A stretch of 64,000 bases of DNA from Lachnospiraceae bacterium (GCA_016290905.1 JAEEVO010000005.1:1-64000), one strand, 5' to 3'; positions 1-9,477 are shown, counted from the stretch's first letter. A program made the numbers and translations. Notes: generated by a model from the sequence alone, not told the origin.

Positions 1-60
1 TCAATATATTTATATAAGTAAGTTTTTCTTCGTCCCTCATATCTTCTCCTATACATTTAC

Positions 61-105
61 AAAGCGGATACTTTTTGTTTATGTCAAACAGTAAGTGTCC
101 GCTTT
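61..105 (-). terminator. Hairpin downstream of fliS, possible weak terminator
   Basis: AAAGCGGATACTT...AAGTGTCCGCTTT, 13-bp stem with one G.U pair, about 30 nt after the fliS stop; U-tract is poor. Confidence 0.5.
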
Positions 106-137
106 GTTATTAAATAATTTGCAGATAACGATTTTAT

Positions 138-569
138 TTACATGGAGGCTGCCTTAGGTGTGCCTGCGCTCACATACCTGATCTGAGAGCCACCTGTAGA
201 TGTACGATTGAGTCTCATAACTTCTTTCCATGTATCTCTCATCTCACGGATATACTTTAATGCGTCTTCCAGCACTTCGGCATCCTTGTGGATGTTAGCT
301 TCAACAAGTCTTCTGTATATATAGTCATATACTCTTTCAAAGTCCTGTGCTACAGGATACTTGAAATCAAGTGTACATCTGAACTCAGTGATTATCTTCT
401 GAGCTTTGATGATATTTGTATTTGCCTTTTCTATGTCATTCTTCTCAATAGCTCCGAGTGCTATATTACAAAACTTAATAGCTCCGTCGTAAAGCATAAG
501 TGTAAGTTCAGCGGGTGATGCTGTCTGAATGGAATTGCTCTTATATACATTAGCCATTGCTGCTGTCAT
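138..569 (-). CDS. fliS: Flagellar export chaperone FliS
   Basis: ORF 143 aa; FliS-type N-terminus (ANVYKSNSIQTASPAELTLMLYDGAIKFCN); next to fliD. Confidence 0.95.
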   Translation of the reverse strand: MTAAMANVYKSNSIQTASPAELTLMLYDGAIKFCNIALGAIEKNDIEKANTNIIKAQKIITEFRCTLDFKYPVAQDFERVYDYIYRRLVEANIHKDAEVLEDALKYIREMRDTWKEVMRLNRTSTGGSQIRYVSAGTPKAASM

Positions 570-625
570 GTCATACCTCTTTCTTCGCTCCCGGCGATAT
601 ACTCTTTTTTTGTCCTACACCACAT

Positions 626-653
626 ATATCGGACGAAAACTCAAATACCTTTA
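626..653 (-). promoter_or_regulatory. Sigma28/SigD-type promoter for fliS
   Basis: Minus strand TAAA (650-653), 16-nt spacer, TCCGATAT (626-633). Confidence 0.6.
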
Positions 654-668
654 TAGACAAAATAAAAA

Positions 669-694
669 ACTTTCGGACTTTTTTCCGAAAGTTT
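669..694 (-). terminator. Rho-independent terminator after fliD
   Basis: AACTTTCGGA/TCCGAAAGTT stem followed on the minus strand by TTTTATTTTG. Confidence 0.8.
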
Positions 695-724
695 TTAGGT
701 TAAATATATACTGTTTTTATTTCT

Positions 725-2236
725 TTATCCAAAGAAACCTGCCAACTGGCTTTGCTGGTTTTGAAGATTTGCCATAGCCTTTTCCATTGCTGAGAACTGT
801 TTATAATACCGATCCTCAATATCCTGAAGCTTTGTCTCCCACTTCTTTATCTGCTTCTCATAGTTATCCACCTGAGTCTTCATCTGTTTATCATTATAGA
901 ATGTGAGCGCAGATGAAAGTGGCGATGCAGACATCTTGTTTGAAAGAGTATCGTAAAAGTTGTCCATAATACCTGAAAGAGCTTTACTTACCTTTTCGGG
1001 ATCACTCTCAAGCATGGATTTTAATTTATTGGTTTTATCCAAATACTGTGGATCATCCGCATCACCTTCTATATGAAGCAAACCACGCTCCGTATAATCT
1101 CCCGTAACTATCCCGAAACTAGACAAAGAGAACGACTCTCCATCAATTGTAACTGTTTTCTGCATAGCCGTCCTAAATGCTGTCATAAGGCTATTCAATG
1201 TATCATCTCTACGAAGTAATGAATCCTTTATCTTATCTTCCCAGAGTTTAACCTGATCATCCGTCATGGCTTCTTTCTGTTCAGAAGTAAGCATCGAATA
1301 TCCTTTTGCAGATGGAGCATTATACTTCTCATACATCTCCGTAACAAGTTCATTGTAAGACTTAACAAAATCTTTTATCTTATCATATGTTGTATCTACA
1401 TCGTTACTTACGGTAAGCTTGATACCATCTGCATTTGTCGTACCGATAAGATCAAGTGTAAGACCATTAATCTGAATTGTATTAGAACCCGAATTAATGA
1501 TAGCACCATTCAATTTAATGCTTGCATCAGATGCTCCTACAATAGCCATCTCACCGCTATTATTGGCAGTTATCCCGTTTTTTGCCATATCTTCCGTGAT
1601 ATTTTTAAGGCCAAGATTTTCAAGTCCTTCACCTTCTAATGCATCTGATTCTATGGTGAACTTATTGTCCTCTCCGGTGTCCTTTGCCGCTATGAAGAAA
1701 CGTCCGCTTTTTGTATCAAAATTTGCATTAAGTCCGGCTTCTTTAAGTCTGTCAACAAATTCTTCTATAGTGGTATCCGAATCAATGGTAATGGAAGTTA
1801 CATTTTCCAGATCCTTACCGTTTTTAATCGTTATAGTCTGACCCGAAGACATCCCTGTATCTGTCAATAAGGTATCCTTCGTATAACCCTTGTCTTTTAT
1901 ATCCGCACCTGTCACATACTCAGCAGATGCCAATTTATCAACACTCACCGAATATGACCCTGCTACAGCGCTTGACGTCGATACCTTTACCTTTGTTTCA
2001 TCAGATGACGTTGCTTTTTTTGTCTGATAACTTCCCTGTAATTTTAGCGGAGATAGTTTATCTGTATAGAAGGAATAAAGCTTTGTATTCATCTCACTCC
2101 ACTTTTCCTTAGTCCAGCTAAGCTTCTCTTTTTTACCTTCAAGGTTTGTCTTCTTTAATGACTGGGCAGACATTAATTCTTTTATAACAGCATCCGTATC
2201 AAGTCCGGACGCCATTCCGCTCATTCGTATAGGCAT
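725..2236 (-). CDS. fliD: Flagellar filament capping protein FliD
   Basis: 503 aa; N-term PIRMSGMASGLDTDAVIKELMSAQ is typical FliD; between flaG and fliS. Confidence 0.95.
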   Translation of the reverse strand: MPIRMSGMASGLDTDAVIKELMSAQSLKKTNLEGKKEKLSWTKEKWSEMNTKLYSFYTDKLSPLKLQGSYQTKKATSSDETKVKVSTSSAVAGSYSVSVDKLASAEYVTGADIKDKGYTKDTLLTDTGMSSGQTITIKNGKDLENVTSITIDSDTTIEEFVDRLKEAGLNANFDTKSGRFFIAAKDTGEDNKFTIESDALEGEGLENLGLKNITEDMAKNGITANNSGEMAIVGASDASIKLNGAIINSGSNTIQINGLTLDLIGTTNADGIKLTVSNDVDTTYDKIKDFVKSYNELVTEMYEKYNAPSAKGYSMLTSEQKEAMTDDQVKLWEDKIKDSLLRRDDTLNSLMTAFRTAMQKTVTIDGESFSLSSFGIVTGDYTERGLLHIEGDADDPQYLDKTNKLKSMLESDPEKVSKALSGIMDNFYDTLSNKMSASPLSSALTFYNDKQMKTQVDNYEKQIKKWETKLQDIEDRYYKQFSAMEKAMANLQNQQSQLAGFFG

Positions 2237-2271
2237 AATTCGACCTCCTTGTTCTTAAAACACTTCCCTGT

Positions 2272-2682
2272 TTACCTCTTCTCGTCAACTATTATGCCGG
2301 CCAGTTCCCACATCTTGCTTATCATATCCAAGGTTTCCTCAGGCGGTATCTCACGGATGACTTCGTTCGTATCCTGATCCACAATCTTTACCGATATGCG
2401 CTTGGTTGCCTCATGATACGAAAACTCAGCATTTGCATGCCCGAAATATCCACGTGCCCGTTTGTTTGCCTGTTCAATTGCCGACTTTACTTCCTCTTCG
2501 GAAGGCTGCTTCCCGTTATCTCCCTTCACCTGACCTTCGGATGCAGAGCTGGGAGCCTTTACTGCTATATTGGTCAGGGCTTCCGACCCTGTTTTCACAA
2601 CAGTTGTAGATTCAGCGGGCGCCGGCTGATAAGACTGAACCGGTTGATAGGACTGATTCGATCCAACAACTTCAATTCCCAT
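2272..2682 (-). CDS. flaG: FlaG family protein
   Basis: C-term EATKRISVKIVDQDTNEVIREIPPEETLDMISKMWELAGIIVDEKR is typical FlaG. Confidence 0.92.
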   Translation of the reverse strand: MGIEVVGSNQSYQPVQSYQPAPAESTTVVKTGSEALTNIAVKAPSSASEGQVKGDNGKQPSEEEVKSAIEQANKRARGYFGHANAEFSYHEATKRISVKIVDQDTNEVIREIPPEETLDMISKMWELAGIIVDEKR

Positions 2683-2721
2683 ATGTTTCTCCTTTCGTTA
2701 GGTAATCCTAAACTTTGTATC

Positions 2722-2829
2722 GACGGTAAAAAAACCGTCCACCTCCTTGTGCTACGATCAGGAAAATAGTGTTCCTGACTTGTGCAGACCGGCATCGGTT
2801 TAAACGGTGTTATCTCCGATCGTCCGCAC
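2722..2829 (-). promoter_or_regulatory. Structured flaG 5' leader with three hairpins
   Basis: Inverted repeats: GTGCGGAC/GTCTGCAC plus ATCGG/CCGAT (2782-2829), TCAGGAA/TTCCTGA (2758-2778), GACGGT/ACCGTC (2722-2739). Confidence 0.6.
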
Positions 2830-2929
2830 AAAATACAAATAATCATACAGAAATAAAATCCGCATGATTATCTGCCTAAATCCTTTTAGTTATATTGGGA
2901 TATACTAATGGGATTCTATTCTATTTTCT

Positions 2930-2956
2930 TTATCGGATACTTCTCAATAAAACTTA
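2930..2956 (-). promoter_or_regulatory. Sigma28/SigD-type promoter for flaG-fliD
   Basis: Minus strand TAAG (2953-2956), N15, TCCGATAA (2930-2937); same words and spacing as the flgM promoter. Confidence 0.7.
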
Positions 2957-2967
2957 ACAGTAAATTA

Positions 2968-3192
2968 TTAAATTTTAAATAATTTTTCGATAGTATCCCT
3001 ATCCACCTGATTCTCAGCTGCTTTTTTGTTTTCTTCCTGTATCTGAAGATATATCTCTTTTCTGAAGATAGCAACCGATTTCGGAGCGGTAACGCCTATC
3101 TTTACCTGATCGCCCTTTATCTCCAGAACGGTTACTTCTATATCGTTGCCGAGCATGATGGACTCATTCGTCTTCCTTGATAATGCGAGCAT
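2968..3192 (-). CDS. csrA: Carbon storage regulator CsrA
   Basis: 74 aa; [48 protein letters not shown]. Confidence 0.98.
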   Translation of the reverse strand: MLALSRKTNESIMLGNDIEVTVLEIKGDQVKIGVTAPKSVAIFRKEIYLQIQEENKKAAENQVDRDTIEKLFKI

Positions 3193-3659
3193 CAGCCTTC
3201 CTCCTTTTTCTTTCTGGCAGCTTCAAGCAGATCATGGATCTTGAACTTTATCTCATAATCAGGATTCTCTGCAACTACCTGACTGCCTTTCATTGTTGTT
3301 GTATTGATGATAATAGGTGCCTTAAGGTTGATTGACATTGCCTTAATATCTGCCGGTACGGTAACAGTTACAAGCATCGAAATGGTCTCTTCACTCCACT
3401 CACCCAGATTCTCCAGGTACTCGTCATCAACTACAGGGTTATAATCGGGAACTATGGTGGTAGGGATCATAACCGGAAGTGCAAGAAGCTCCTCGTCTAC
3501 ACTCTGAAGCCACTGTATGTTGGGAATCTCTTCTGAACTGGAATCATAGAGAAGAACATATTTCTTATAATTCTCAAATCCGAACAGGCCGTTATCCATA
3601 GTGATAACCTTGCTCTCATCAATGTCAACTTCCCCAAAGTGTCTTGTTTTTACATTCAT
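3192..3659 (-). CDS. fliW: Flagellar assembly factor FliW
   Basis: 155 aa FliW pattern ([25 protein letters not shown]); overlaps csrA start. Confidence 0.95.
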   Translation of the reverse strand: MNVKTRHFGEVDIDESKVITMDNGLFGFENYKKYVLLYDSSSEEIPNIQWLQSVDEELLALPVMIPTTIVPDYNPVVDDEYLENLGEWSEETISMLVTVTVPADIKAMSINLKAPIIINTTTMKGSQVVAENPDYEIKFKIHDLLEAARKKKEEG

Positions 3660-3752
3660 AGTACATCCTCCTTTTTATTTTGGAACCCCTTTTATTTTAC
3701 ATAGTCACAATGATATCTGCCTTCTGTCTACTTTGTGATATGTCCGAAAGCA

Positions 3753-3781
3753 ATTATACTACACTTTTATAAATATTTCAA
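3753..3781 (-). promoter_or_regulatory. SigmaA-type promoter for fliW-csrA
   Basis: Minus strand TTGAAA-N17-TATAAT. Confidence 0.65.
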
Positions 3782-3833
3782 CTAAATTTTCTGAAAACTT
3801 ATATCAGACCATGCCGCTTTTACCATACATATC

Positions 3834-5399
3834 CTACAGGAAATCAAGAAGTGTATTCTTTACAACCTTTCCGGCTGCCTGAAGGGATGCGTTGTATACA
3901 GTGTTTGCTGCGTTATAGTTAACAATCGTATCTACAAGATCGGCGTCTTCGTTCTGTGAAAGCAGGTCTGTAAACTCTACCTGCTGAGTATTTAAGCGTT
4001 CTTCGGTCAGTTCTATACGGTTGTAACGGGTACCGATATCACTTGTTGCTGAGTTTACTATATTTTCTTCCTTTATTATTGAAGTAAGTCCCCTGCCATA
4101 GGCTTCGCGCATAAGGCTGTCCTTTAGTGCAAACTCTGTATCTAAGACTCCTCTTATTTCCTTTAGTTTGGCTATCTTAGTCTCGTCAAGCGCAGTATCG
4201 TCAAGCATCTTGTCAACGCGTGCTATCTTGTCCTTTACTTTATTGACATCCTCGATAGCGATAAGTATGTCATCCACAGTCCTTCCGATAGCGTGCCTAA
4301 AGGCGTCCTTCGCCTGTACGTTTATTGCAAGCCTCTGGTTAAAGTTTATCTCATAAGCTATCTGCTGGTCTTCAACGGTGTACTCTATCTTTTTTGCTAC
4401 CCTCTGATCCTCAGGCAAAGTCAGATCGTAAGCGGTACAGTCAAAATAGTGTTCCGGTCTTAATTCGTCTTTTTCAAACTCATTTTTCTCGTAGGTTATC
4501 TCGAAGTTTTTCTCACGCCACTCATTATATCTCTCGGGTCCAAATATGATCTCGCCTGTATCTTCTATGAAGTGGATGTCATTTTCTTCTCCCTCTTCAA
4601 ACTTGTATGCTTTGGGGTCTTTAGAGTTCATGATAACCATATCGCTTTCAGTCAATTCTTCTTCATAGAGATATGCGCCCTCTTCACCGGGATCGGGAAC
4701 CGGATTTCCTTCCTCGTCAAGTTCGGGGATCTTTATCGAGACGCTTGCACCATCTTCCGTTTTTTTCAGGTTATCATATGCAAGCCTTATCCGGTAGATA
4801 GTTGCGGAGGTAGGACGATTTTCAATCTCAAAGGTGTCAAGATCATCGGCATTTACGCTATTTACATCAAGGGAGTCTACAATCCTGTCTGATATTTCTA
4901 CGTCCGAAGGTGTAAATTTTTCGGTAATGCTGTACTCTATATTTTTTTCCTCGTTTTCAAATACGAGACTGGTACTGGTCTTATAACCGGTAAACAGATA
5001 TCTTCCGGCATAGTTTGAATTGCCTTCCTGATATATCTGCTTCTTTAGCTCGACAAGATTGTCAACTATGCTTTTTCTCTCGGCCTCTGTCAGAGGATCG
5101 TTGGCACCCTGAACACAGTATGTATGGATCTTTGTAAGAACTTCGGAAGTATTTCTTAATGCACTTTCGGTTGATTCCATCCAGGATTTTGCATCGGGGA
5201 TATTTTTCTTATAATACTGGTTAAGCTCAGACAGATTTGTACGCAGCTTCAGCGCACGCACAGCTATGATCGGGTCGTCCGAAGGCTTCTGTATCTCGAG
5301 TCCTGACGCATATTTATTCTCGAGTGTCGTCATGTTGTTCTTGTTGATGTTTATGTTATGAAGCATGTTGTTGGTCATCATTTTGTTGGTTATTCTCAT
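3834..5399 (-). CDS. flgL: Flagellar hook-associated protein 3 (FlgL), unusually long
   Basis: Start placed at MRITNKMMTNNMLHNININKNNM (5399) with upstream AAGGAGG; the ORF-track extension to 5636 runs into noncoding spacer. Confidence 0.9.
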   Translation of the reverse strand: MRITNKMMTNNMLHNININKNNMTTLENKYASGLEIQKPSDDPIIAVRALKLRTNLSELNQYYKKNIPDAKSWMESTESALRNTSEVLTKIHTYCVQGANDPLTEAERKSIVDNLVELKKQIYQEGNSNYAGRYLFTGYKTSTSLVFENEEKNIEYSITEKFTPSDVEISDRIVDSLDVNSVNADDLDTFEIENRPTSATIYRIRLAYDNLKKTEDGASVSIKIPELDEEGNPVPDPGEEGAYLYEEELTESDMVIMNSKDPKAYKFEEGEENDIHFIEDTGEIIFGPERYNEWREKNFEITYEKNEFEKDELRPEHYFDCTAYDLTLPEDQRVAKKIEYTVEDQQIAYEINFNQRLAINVQAKDAFRHAIGRTVDDILIAIEDVNKVKDKIARVDKMLDDTALDETKIAKLKEIRGVLDTEFALKDSLMREAYGRGLTSIIKEENIVNSATSDIGTRYNRIELTEERLNTQQVEFTDLLSQNEDADLVDTIVNYNAANTVYNASLQAAGKVVKNTLLDFL

Positions 5400-5674
5400 A
5401 GTGACCTCCTTGTGAATAGTGGTTAAGTTGGCGGTGTGGCCGCTGCTCCGATCCATACGCTCGTGCTTGCCCGCGCCCATCGCGTATTCACGCCCGATCC
5501 TACCTCGCGCCCATGCCACAGACCCGCCACTTCGTGTCGGACGTGCCTTACGGCACTTCTGTCTGCGGCTGTCCGTTCGGTCGCTGCTCCGCAGCTCATC
5601 CGGATACCTGACCGCTCCTTGCAAGCAAGCTTGCATGAGCGGTCGGGTATCCGGATTAACGGATCAGGCTCCCT
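5400..5674. repeat. GC-rich, hairpin-dense spacer between flgK2 and flgL, probable dispersed palindromic element
   Basis: 59-nt near-perfect inverted repeat at 5598-5656 plus smaller hairpins (GTGCC-ttac-GGCAC; GCTGC-tcc-GCAGC). Confidence 0.6.
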
Positions 5675-7516
5675 TTAAGCGCCCATGTAGTTGATTAGTC
5701 TGTCATATATTTCATTCATAGTACTTATTACTTTAGCTGCAAGATTGTATGAGTTTTGGTATCGGACGAGGTTCATGGCTTCTTCGTCGAGGTCGACGCC
5801 GGATACCGAAAGTCGCTGATTTGTGATCGCTGCCACGATGTCGGCCTGGTTCTTACTGAAGTTCTGGGATTTGTGGGAGTCAACACCGAGCTCGGCAACA
5901 AGTGCCTGAAGGAAGCCCTGCGGAGTTCCCTGAAGGAACATGTCCTTATCATCCCTTAAGTCTATGTATTTCATTACCAGATCGTTCTTTTCTATACCGT
6001 TCGTAACGTCGGTAGCCGTAACGAGCTTGTGCGGGTCGTCATATACCTTCTTGGTAACCGAGAACTGTTTAGCGGTCATAAAATAATACGTACCCTTGTT
6101 CTCGTCTTCGCTATTTGTAATGTATGAACCGCTCTCGCTGGATACCGCAACCTCTCCGAGGTCAAGGATGTGTTCAAAGGTGTAATTGTCACCTTTTGTG
6201 TTCCTGCTGTTAAAGTAATCAAGTCCTGCGTTTCCGTCCAGATCCTGTCCGCTTGTATGGAGTTCGTTGAACCTTCTGGAGAAAGTTCTCGTAAACTCGT
6301 CAAGCTGGTTCATATAATAGGTAATGCCTTTAAAAGGTATGCTCTGCCCTATCCTTACCGAAACGCCTTCGTCATAGTCCTTGACAAGCTCTTCTTCAAG
6401 CTCGAATTCGTACTGGAGAACCTTTTCTCCATTGTCGTCCTCAACCCAGGTTGCCTGGAAACCGCTGTATATGTATTCCTTGTCTCCGATTACTATGGTT
6501 CCGCGTTCGGCAATGTGGAGCTTATCTATCTCGTTTACGCTTGTATCCATTACGGTGATCTTATTTCCGCCCTTGGGAGCCAGTTCTATTTCTCCGTTGA
6601 AGTACTGCTCACTGTTTCCGTCACGGACCTCATAGAGAGCCTGCATCCTTCCGCCGCAGTGGAGCCCGTCGAAGCGCTGTCCGCTGTTCCACTCTATCTC
6701 GTAGATACCGTCTATGTCAGACTGGCTTATCTTTTCCTCACGGGGCACAACCCTCATGGTATTCCAGTTAAATGTATCGACCAGAACGGCGTCTCCTATC
6801 CTTATGGTAAATTCCGAAGCACCGGTTTCCTCAAGACCGAGTACCTTTTCGGTTACGCTTATGTCAACTATATTTGATAACCCGTCTATAAGAAGGTTTC
6901 TCTGATCTCTTAAGTCGTTTGCCACGGTTCCTGTCACTTCAAGAGTATTAATCTGCTTCGTAAGTCCTGCGATCTGTACTGCATAGGAATTGATCTGGTC
7001 GCACATCGTCTTTACTTCGAAGTTTGTGCTTTCCTGAAGCTGTTCCATGCTGGTGTTCAGGGCGTTTATATAATCGCACAGGTTCTGTGCATAACTGTTT
7101 GCCTGAGTTCGTACAGCAAGGCTTGAAGGATCCTTTGATAGCTCCTGGAGTGCGTCACAGAAAAGATTGTAGTTACTGTTAAAGCCCTCGAGCTGTATCT
7201 CGTTAAAGTAGCCTTCTATGGATTTCATGTAATAATCCTGGGCGTCGTAATAACCTGCTACCGAATTGTTGCTGCGGAACTTCTCATCATAGTAATTATT
7301 TCTTATCTGGGTAATGCTGTAAGCCGAAACACCGGTTCCTATCATACCGTATGTGCTGTTAGCCTTCAGTGCCGTGTCGGCTCTTGTATTAAGTACCTGT
7401 CTTGTATAGCCTTCGGTTTCGGCATTTGTGATATTGTGTGCTGTGGTATTTATACCGAGATTTGCTCCGTATAATCCTGTCGTTCCTATTGTAAGTCCGA
7501 AAAATGTATTAGCCAT
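5675..7516 (-). CDS. flgK: Flagellar hook-associated protein FlgK (second paralogue)
   Basis: 613 aa; N-term TIGTTGLYGANLGINTTAHNITNAETEGYTRQ, C-term VDLDEEAMNLVRYQNSYNLAAKVISTMNEIYDRLIN. Confidence 0.9.
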   Translation of the reverse strand: MANTFFGLTIGTTGLYGANLGINTTAHNITNAETEGYTRQVLNTRADTALKANSTYGMIGTGVSAYSITQIRNNYYDEKFRSNNSVAGYYDAQDYYMKSIEGYFNEIQLEGFNSNYNLFCDALQELSKDPSSLAVRTQANSYAQNLCDYINALNTSMEQLQESTNFEVKTMCDQINSYAVQIAGLTKQINTLEVTGTVANDLRDQRNLLIDGLSNIVDISVTEKVLGLEETGASEFTIRIGDAVLVDTFNWNTMRVVPREEKISQSDIDGIYEIEWNSGQRFDGLHCGGRMQALYEVRDGNSEQYFNGEIELAPKGGNKITVMDTSVNEIDKLHIAERGTIVIGDKEYIYSGFQATWVEDDNGEKVLQYEFELEEELVKDYDEGVSVRIGQSIPFKGITYYMNQLDEFTRTFSRRFNELHTSGQDLDGNAGLDYFNSRNTKGDNYTFEHILDLGEVAVSSESGSYITNSEDENKGTYYFMTAKQFSVTKKVYDDPHKLVTATDVTNGIEKNDLVMKYIDLRDDKDMFLQGTPQGFLQALVAELGVDSHKSQNFSKNQADIVAAITNQRLSVSGVDLDEEAMNLVRYQNSYNLAAKVISTMNEIYDRLINYMGA

Positions 7517-7527
7517 ATCACACCTCC

Positions 7528-9456
7528 TTAACCGAGTTTTTCAATAATGTGTTCAAGCATTTCATCTATTACGTTTATGTATCTTGCCGAAGCGTTATAT
7601 GCCTGCTGGAATCTTATGAGATAAGTAAGCTCCTCATCGGAAGATACTCCCGTTATACCGGTACGCTTGTCCTGAATGGACTCAACCATTGCTCTCTGGT
7701 TGTCCGAAAGTACATGGTACTCATCACCCTTTGTCGCTATGCTTCCGGTGAACTGGGTGTAATAACTCATGAAATTGTTCAGTGTCAGCGTATTCGGTGA
7801 AAGCGTGGCAAACGGTGCCTGCCACTTTTCCATAAGGCCCTGTATTGCCGCTATGTCGAAATCTCCCGTCCTGTCGGCTGTCATGATTGGGATCTTTGAC
7901 TTGTTCGAAAGCAGGTCAAGGTTTATTTCAGTTTCTCCGAGTGTATACTTGGAGTAATTATCGTTATCATACTCTTCGTTGTATACCTGTATGGCCTTTT
8001 GAAATACCTCATCGCCTACGGAGAACTTAACATTCTGGATGGTCTGGTATCTGTCTACGGTTTTTCTCGAAAAGAACTCGGTTCCCTGTGTATGATCCTT
8101 ATCTACACCGACAGGGGCGTTTTCTTCATCAAATATCCTTATCTCGTCACCGGCTTTGTACTCCCTTGTGTCGCCGTTCGGAAGCGTAACCGTCAGATCC
8201 TGTTCAAGTACTACGGTCTTGTTCGGACAGAAGGTATCGTTTATCGCTGTTATGATACCATGGATAAGCTGATCGAACTGCGCCTGTGTCCTCATGACGA
8301 TGGAGGACTCGACATTAAGATTGTACTCCCTGCAGTCCCTGTTGTACTTTCCTACTGCTTCATCGTATTTATCTTTATCGACCATTATCCCGTTTTCGTC
8401 ACAATAATCTTCACGCTTGGGCTCGATCGGGATATCCGTATATTTTCCGATGCCGGTACCTCTTGCCTGAATGGCTCCCTTTAATCCGCCTATGTCTGTA
8501 TTTGATTCGGAGGAAGGAACACTTGACCAGTCAAATACGTCATCTCCTCCGAGATGCGGCCATACTGCCATAAGTACATCTGCGCACTCGTCAATGGGCT
8601 TAATGATCATGTTACCGTTATCGTCAAGTATCGGATCTCCATTCGCATCCCTCTCGCAATATCTTTCGGGATTAATTTCCATATAATCCGCCATGGTAAC
8701 CGCTTCCATCGGATGGTAACGGTCTTCATTTACGAACTGTACGCCTTCAACATTGACTATTACTTTTCCGTTAAGTGTTTCTACGTAATCAACCTTTACT
8801 ATCTGTCCGAGCTCATCTAAAAGATTGTTTCTCTCGTCCCTTAAGTCGTTCGCGTTTTCCCTGCCGTCACTTTCGTTTTTGGCAATTTCAAGGTTCAGTT
8901 CATCCAAGCGGGCTCCTATTTCATTGACTCTCTTGATCTGGTCCCTTATCTGAACGTTCAAGTCCTTCTGATAATTCTTTAATTCCGTATATATCTTATC
9001 GGCTCTTTCAAGGAAGGATACTCCGTTTTCTATAAATGTTGCCTGTGCCACACGGCTGTCGGGCTCTTTTGAAAGCTCCTGCATTGATATCCAGAGGTCT
9101 GACAATGCGTCCCTGAATGCTACTCCGTTAAGCTCGCCGAAAAGCTCTTCTATCTCATTTACCGCTGCTGCCTGGGCATCATAATACCCTTGTCTGCCTA
9201 TTTCTGTCCTGTAAGCCTGATCCAAAAAAAAGTCGCGCACCTGTCTGACAGTCTGTGAATCCACGCCGAGACCTACCTGAAAGGTAGATATACGATTCCC
9301 CCCGATATTTTTAACAACAGAAGTATCCAGCACTACCTGCTGTCTTACATATCCTGTGGTATCCACATTTGACAAATTGTGCGCAACTACATTTAATCCG
9401 TGCTGACTAACCTTAAGCCCGGATGTTCCAACGCTAAGATCTCCAAACAAAGACAT
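7528..9456 (-). CDS. flgK: Flagellar hook-associated protein FlgK (first paralogue)
   Basis: 642 aa; N-term LSVGTSGLKVSQHGLNVVAHNLSNVDTTGYVRQ; C-term SSDEELTYLIRFQQAYNASARYINVIDEMLEHII. Confidence 0.92.
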   Translation of the reverse strand: MSLFGDLSVGTSGLKVSQHGLNVVAHNLSNVDTTGYVRQQVVLDTSVVKNIGGNRISTFQVGLGVDSQTVRQVRDFFLDQAYRTEIGRQGYYDAQAAAVNEIEELFGELNGVAFRDALSDLWISMQELSKEPDSRVAQATFIENGVSFLERADKIYTELKNYQKDLNVQIRDQIKRVNEIGARLDELNLEIAKNESDGRENANDLRDERNNLLDELGQIVKVDYVETLNGKVIVNVEGVQFVNEDRYHPMEAVTMADYMEINPERYCERDANGDPILDDNGNMIIKPIDECADVLMAVWPHLGGDDVFDWSSVPSSESNTDIGGLKGAIQARGTGIGKYTDIPIEPKREDYCDENGIMVDKDKYDEAVGKYNRDCREYNLNVESSIVMRTQAQFDQLIHGIITAINDTFCPNKTVVLEQDLTVTLPNGDTREYKAGDEIRIFDEENAPVGVDKDHTQGTEFFSRKTVDRYQTIQNVKFSVGDEVFQKAIQVYNEEYDNDNYSKYTLGETEINLDLLSNKSKIPIMTADRTGDFDIAAIQGLMEKWQAPFATLSPNTLTLNNFMSYYTQFTGSIATKGDEYHVLSDNQRAMVESIQDKRTGITGVSSDEELTYLIRFQQAYNASARYINVIDEMLEHIIEKLG

Positions 9457-9477
9457 AGGCTCACCCCGTCATTCTCC

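Noticed and set aside
2595-2846. 83-aa minus-strand ORF in the flaG leader
   Set aside because: Overlaps the structured leader and flaG coding start in another frame; no RBS or recognisable family.
5400-5636. N-terminal 79-aa extension of the FlgL ORF
   Set aside because: Arg-rich translation of the hairpin spacer; a strong SD and a canonical MRITNKMM start lie at 5399.
6170-6877. 235-aa plus-strand ORF opposite flgK2
   Set aside because: Antisense to a clear flgK gene; low-complexity shadow-type translation with no recognisable family.
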